Shown piece after piece: positions 61,560 to 64,000 of a stretch of DNA of 64,000 nucleotides (within the stretch, counting starts at the first letter, position 1; each line of letters begins with the position of its first letter). The notes under the pieces were generated by a model, which was not told the DNA's origin, did no database searches, and saw only the letters and a program-made list of their open reading frames with translations. The DNA lies in assembly GCA_963704025.1 (NCBI GenBank), contig CAVPGP010000001.1, forward strand, positions 434,001-498,000, read 5' to 3'. The DNA comes from CAVPGP01 sp963704025. Lineage in GTDB: Bacteria > Actinomycetota > Thermoleophilia > Gaiellales > Gaiellaceae. Made by a program: the position numbers and the translations under genes.

Positions 61560-61997
61560 GTCGCGGCGGGGCGAGCCGCTCCACGGCCAGTGCTCGCCGA
61601 AGTCGCAGAGCCCCGCACGCGCGGCATTCTGGAGCACGTAGGTCGTGGCGGCCGCGAGGTGTTCGTCGTCGCGGATGAGCTTGGCACGGAAGCGGTCGCC
61701 GTAGAGGTGCCCGTCGCGGCCGTGGCGCTCGTTGAAGGCCTGGGCGTACGTTCCGTTCAGCCGCTGCATCCCGTTCGAGAGCCGGTGGAGCCACGTCTCG
61801 ACGATCAGATGGAAGTGGTTGTCGAGCAGGATCCAGGCGATGCAGTCCCACCGGCAGCGGCGCATTGTCCGGCGGGCGAGGCAGGCCCAGTAGTCGCGAT
61901 CGAAGTCGTCGCGGACGATGTTCTGGCGCGCGACGCCGCGGGTCGTGACGTGGTAGACGCCGAAGGCGGGGAGCGCCGAACGGGGCAACCGGGGCAT
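61560..61997 (-). CDS. REP-associated tyrosine transposase (RAYT, Y1/HUH type), 3' end uncertain
   Basis: 146 codons of a TnpA_REP-type HUH nuclease starting at ATG 61997: LPAFGVYHVTTRGVARQNIVRDDFDRD, CIAWILLDNHFHLIVETWLHRL (the HFH metal motif), LNGTYAQAFNERHGRDGHLYGDRF, where the candidate nucleophile Tyr and the G-x-L-Y-x-x-R-F block lie, and YVLQNAARAGLCDFGEHWPWSG. These follow the RAYT order. After WPWSG the frame has no stop until 60003 and runs antisense to the acyl-CoA dehydrogenase, so its own end is lost or replaced. Two copies of the REP-like core lie 96-176 bases upstream, as expected for a RAYT and its elements. Confidence 0.75.
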
Positions 61998-62059
61998 AGG
62001 GCGACGGTAGCCGGACGGCGCCCCGGCAGGCGGCATTGCGGATCGATTGTCTCACTTTC

Positions 62060-62175
62060 GTTTGCCTGGACATGGCCAAAGCGATCGTGACGGGGGACTG
62101 TCCCCGGTCCGGCCGCGAACGGCCATGGCCTCGCCGGCCCCGCCCATTATCGACATGACCGGGGACTGTCCCAGG
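62060..62175 (+). repeat. Two REP-like palindromic elements upstream of the RAYT gene
   Basis: Cores at 62093-62105 (GGGGACTGTCCCC) and 62161-62173 (last base A instead of C), each preceded by TGAC(C/G). They lie in the 220-base gap between the RAYT gene and the cupin gene. Proximity to the transposase supports their membership of its target family. Confidence 0.8.
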
Positions 62176-62217
62176 TGGGTCGCCCGGCCGCCCGGCAACC
62201 GCCTCAGCGACAGCCGC

Positions 62218-62670
62218 CTACGGCTCTCCGTCCCAGTAGTCGAGGCTCGGCGTACGCCGCAGCATGTAGTGCGTGCCGCCCACCCAGATGCCGATCTTGT
62301 CGCTGTCGGGATACTCCGCGACGCCGAACGGCCGCTCGCTCGAGAGCATCGCCACCCGCCCGGGGCCCCGGACGTTGTGCGCGCCCTCCGGCCCCTCCCT
62401 GAAGCAGATCACGTCGCCCGGCTCGAGCACCTGCTCACCCTCGGGCGTCCGGAGCGTCGGAGAGCCCTCCAACACGATCACCCACTCCTCGCAGCCCCAC
62501 TCGAAGTGGTACGCGCAGATCCACTCGCCCTCCTCTAGGACGTACACCGTCATCCCGAGCATGCTTCCGTCGACGAGCGGCCCGATCCGCGCCTCGCGGC
62601 GGCAGTAGCCCTCGCGCTCGTCCGGGTCGAACTCCAACTCGACGTCGAAGACGTTCGCCGGCCCGCTCAC
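62218..62670 (-). CDS. Cupin-domain protein (copy 1)
   Basis: A 150-residue single cupin: CAYHFEWGCEEWVIVLEGSPTLRTPEGEQVLEPGDVICFREGPEGAHNVRGPGRVAML. The metal motif is H-x-(E)-x-x-x-E-E with one His replaced by Gly-Cys, so metal binding may be weak. It starts at a GTG that overlaps the stop of the second cupin (GTGA) and shows about 40 % residue similarity to it, read by eye. The function is unknown. Confidence 0.78.
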   Translation of the reverse strand: MSGPANVFDVELEFDPDEREGYCRREARIGPLVDGSMLGMTVYVLEEGEWICAYHFEWGCEEWVIVLEGSPTLRTPEGEQVLEPGDVICFREGPEGAHNVRGPGRVAMLSSERPFGVAEYPDSDKIGIWVGGTHYMLRRTPSLDYWDGEP

Positions 62671-63110
62671 TCGCCCTCCCAGTAGTCGACCGCATCCCCA
62701 CGCCTGAAGTTGAGCCGGTCTTCGTCCGCCGCCGGCCGCGTGCCGAGCTTGTCGCTGTCCGGGTAGACCGCAACCGAAGGCGGCCCGCCGTGCGAAAGGA
62801 ACAACACCCGCCCCGGCCCTCTGATCGCGTGTGCTCCCTCGGGCCCGCTCGGGAACGCCACGACATCGCCCGCGCGCAACTCGCGCTCGCCGGACGGAGT
62901 CCGTACGACTGGCGTCCCCGAGACAACGAGCAGCCACTCCTCGATCCCGTGATGGAAGTGGTACGGGAAGGACGTCTCGCCTTCGCCGAGCTCGTAGAGA
63001 CTGCCGCCGATCTTCTCCGCGCCGACCTGCTCGGAGACGCTTGCGCGCGCGAACGCGTACCGGCCCTCCCCGCGCTCGACCTTGCCTTGCATGAGATTGA
63101 ATCGCTGCAT
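62667..63110 (-). CDS. Cupin-domain protein (copy 2)
   Basis: 147 residues, beginning MQRFNLMQGKVERGEGRYAFARASVSEQVGA. The cupin core YHFHHGIEEWLLVVSGTPVVRTPSGERELRAGDVVAFPSGPEGAHAIRGPGRVLFLSHG has the full H-x-H-x-x-x-E set. Both copies end in an ...YPDSDKLG or YPDSDKIG block, then a tyrosine-tryptophan tail (YWEGE / YWDGE), which suggests duplication. It is divergent from the secreted protein gene by 18 bases. Confidence 0.8.
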   Translation of the reverse strand: MQRFNLMQGKVERGEGRYAFARASVSEQVGAEKIGGSLYELGEGETSFPYHFHHGIEEWLLVVSGTPVVRTPSGERELRAGDVVAFPSGPEGAHAIRGPGRVLFLSHGGPPSVAVYPDSDKLGTRPAADEDRLNFRRGDAVDYWEGE

Positions 63111-63128
63111 GGCCTCTAGTATCGCCGC

Positions 63129-63590
63129 GTGGCCGTCCTCCTTGTACTCGCATTGATGTCGCACCCGCCGAAGCTGCTCGTCCCCGGACAGTCGCTCGGC
63201 GGCATCCGGCTCGGCGACACTCCCGCCCGCGTGACGCAGCTCTGGGGCACGCGGCACGGCGTCTGCCGCAACTGCGCGAGTCGTACGTGGTTCTTCAACG
63301 AGCGCCGGTTCGAGCCACGCGGCCTCGGCGTCACCTTTCGCCGCGGGAGGGTCGTCGCGGTCTACACGCTCTGGAGCCCGGAGGGCTGGGCGACGAGCAA
63401 GGGCCTTGCGACCGGCGACCTCTCCGCGACCATGACGGCGACCTACGGAGCACTGGCCCGCGTTCCCTGCTCCGGCTACGACACCTACCTGCTTGGAAGA
63501 GCGACCAGGATCTACGTCCAGGACGACCGCGTCTGGGGCTTCGGGCTCATGCGGCGGAAGGAGCCACAGTGTCGCGAGGCTCGTGCTTGA
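63129..63590 (+). CDS. Secreted or membrane-anchored hypothetical protein
   Basis: 153 residues, starting at GTG. A short hydrophobic N-terminus (VLLVLALMSHPPKLL) may be a weak signal anchor. The body GQSLGGIRLGDTPARVTQLWGTRHGVC, TWFFNERRFEPRGLGVTFRRGRVVAVYTLW and GFGLMRRKEPQC is beta-rich with four cysteines. I do not recognise the family. It overlaps the MFS gene by 44 bases on the other strand. Confidence 0.65.
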   Translation: MAVLLVLALMSHPPKLLVPGQSLGGIRLGDTPARVTQLWGTRHGVCRNCASRTWFFNERRFEPRGLGVTFRRGRVVAVYTLWSPEGWATSKGLATGDLSATMTATYGALARVPCSGYDTYLLGRATRIYVQDDRVWGFGLMRRKEPQCREARA

Positions 63591-64000
63591 TCAGCGACGC
63601 GACGAGCGGGATCGCGAGCAGGATCGGCAGTGCGCAGAGCGGCCACAGCAGCTGATAGCCGTCCGTCGCGGGGAGATAGCGGGAGAAGATGTCGATGGCG
63701 CCGCCGACCACGATGGGGCCGATGATCAGCCCGAATCCCTTCGTCCAGGTCGCGAGACCGGAGATGGCGCCGCGATGCTCCTCGGGCATCAGCTTGAAGA
63801 GGAGCCCCCAGGCCAGCGTCATCACCGTGCCGCCCGCGATGGCCACCGGGAAGATGACGATGTAGTACCAGTCGTGCCACTGCGTCGCGAGCCCGCCGCC
63901 GAGCAGCCCGAACCCGTAGAGGAACGAGGCCGCCCAGATCACTCGCGCGAGCCCGTAGCGGTCGCCGAGCCTTCCGGCGCCGATCGCAGCGACCACGTAG
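63547..64000 (-). CDS. MFS transporter, 5' end beyond the window
   Basis: About 150 visible residues at the C-terminal half of an MFS protein: GAGRLGDRYGLARVIWAASF (motif A between two helices), GGTVMTLAWGLLFKLMPEEHRGAISGLATWTKGFGLIIGPIVVGGAIDIFSRYL, and LLWPLCALPILLAIPLVASLIK. Six helices are visible or partly visible. The substrate is unknown; the start lies past position 64000. Confidence 0.8.
   Translation of the reverse strand, partial: YVVAAIGAGRLGDRYGLARVIWAASFLYGFGLLGGGLATQWHDWYYIVIFPVAIAGGTVMTLAWGLLFKLMPEEHRGAISGLATWTKGFGLIIGPIVVGGAIDIFSRYLPATDGYQLLWPLCALPILLAIPLVASLIKHEPRDTVAPSAA

Noticed and set aside
60003..62036. 677-codon ORF on the minus strand as a single protein
   Set aside because: Only the first 150 codons resemble RAYT; the rest is antisense of a clear acyl-CoA dehydrogenase and part of the kinase gene.

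Overview
The window is high-GC (roughly 70 %), densely coded DNA from a bacterial chromosome. GTG and TTG starts are common and genes in the same direction often overlap by 4 bases (ATGA or GTGA). Several gene families point to Actinomycetota: DUF2469, DUF4081-GNAT, DUF6529 and a VanW-family protein. A soil Thermoleophilia or Gaiellales-like organism is my best guess, but it is an inference. I saw no rRNA, tRNA, CRISPR array or prophage. Several genes carry single-base or two-base frameshifts, which could be real decay or assembly error.

Layout. 1-3.7 kb: ACC deaminase, then a four-gene coupled operon on the minus strand (AlkA-type glycosylase, GNAT, GST, rhodanese). 3.7-12 kb: a tyrosine/homogentisate catabolism block (hmgA, a fumarylacetoacetate hydrolase family gene, a frameshifted hppD) with transporters. 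It also holds a small SelW/Rdx-family gene that reads through an in-frame UGA followed by a SECIS-like hairpin. 12-18.5 kb: FabL-type reductase, proline dehydrogenase, a UbiE-type methyltransferase and several unknowns. 18.6-20.4 kb: xseA (frameshifted), xseB and a cNMP-binding protein. 20.4-28.5 kb: surface polysaccharide and sugar-nucleotide genes (GT4, flippase-like, NDP-sugar epimerase, NodB deacetylase, Wzz-like protein, UDP-glucuronate decarboxylase). 28.6-35.7 kb: housekeeping genes (lysS, greA, dus, coaX, folK-folB-folP) plus a small RHH regulator. 35.8-41 kb: a heterodimeric ABC exporter, a DMT transporter with a divergent ArsR regulator, and a MOSC protein. 41-51 kb: ftsH, hpt, tilS, a histidine phosphatase, a GNAT, deoD, a lipid/diacylglycerol kinase, dinB and cobB. 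51-62 kb: VanW protein and acyl-CoA catabolism (three acyl-CoA dehydrogenases, enoyl-CoA hydratase, SDR), a PAS histidine kinase and a degenerate DUF6529 gene. 62-64 kb: two tandem cupins, a secreted protein and a cut-off MFS transporter.

The most distinctive features are two. First, a dispersed family of short palindromic elements with the core GGGGAC-N-GTCCCC (15 copies in at least 8 intergenic sites, some in 48-bp or 70-bp tandem arrays) occurs together with a REP-associated HUH transposase (RAYT) gene at 61.6-62.0 kb. Second, there is the candidate selenoprotein at 6.0-6.2 kb. Several operator-like inverted repeats sit in front of regulators or catabolic genes (28.6, 40.2 and 57.8 kb), and a terminator-like hairpin lies in the greA leader.
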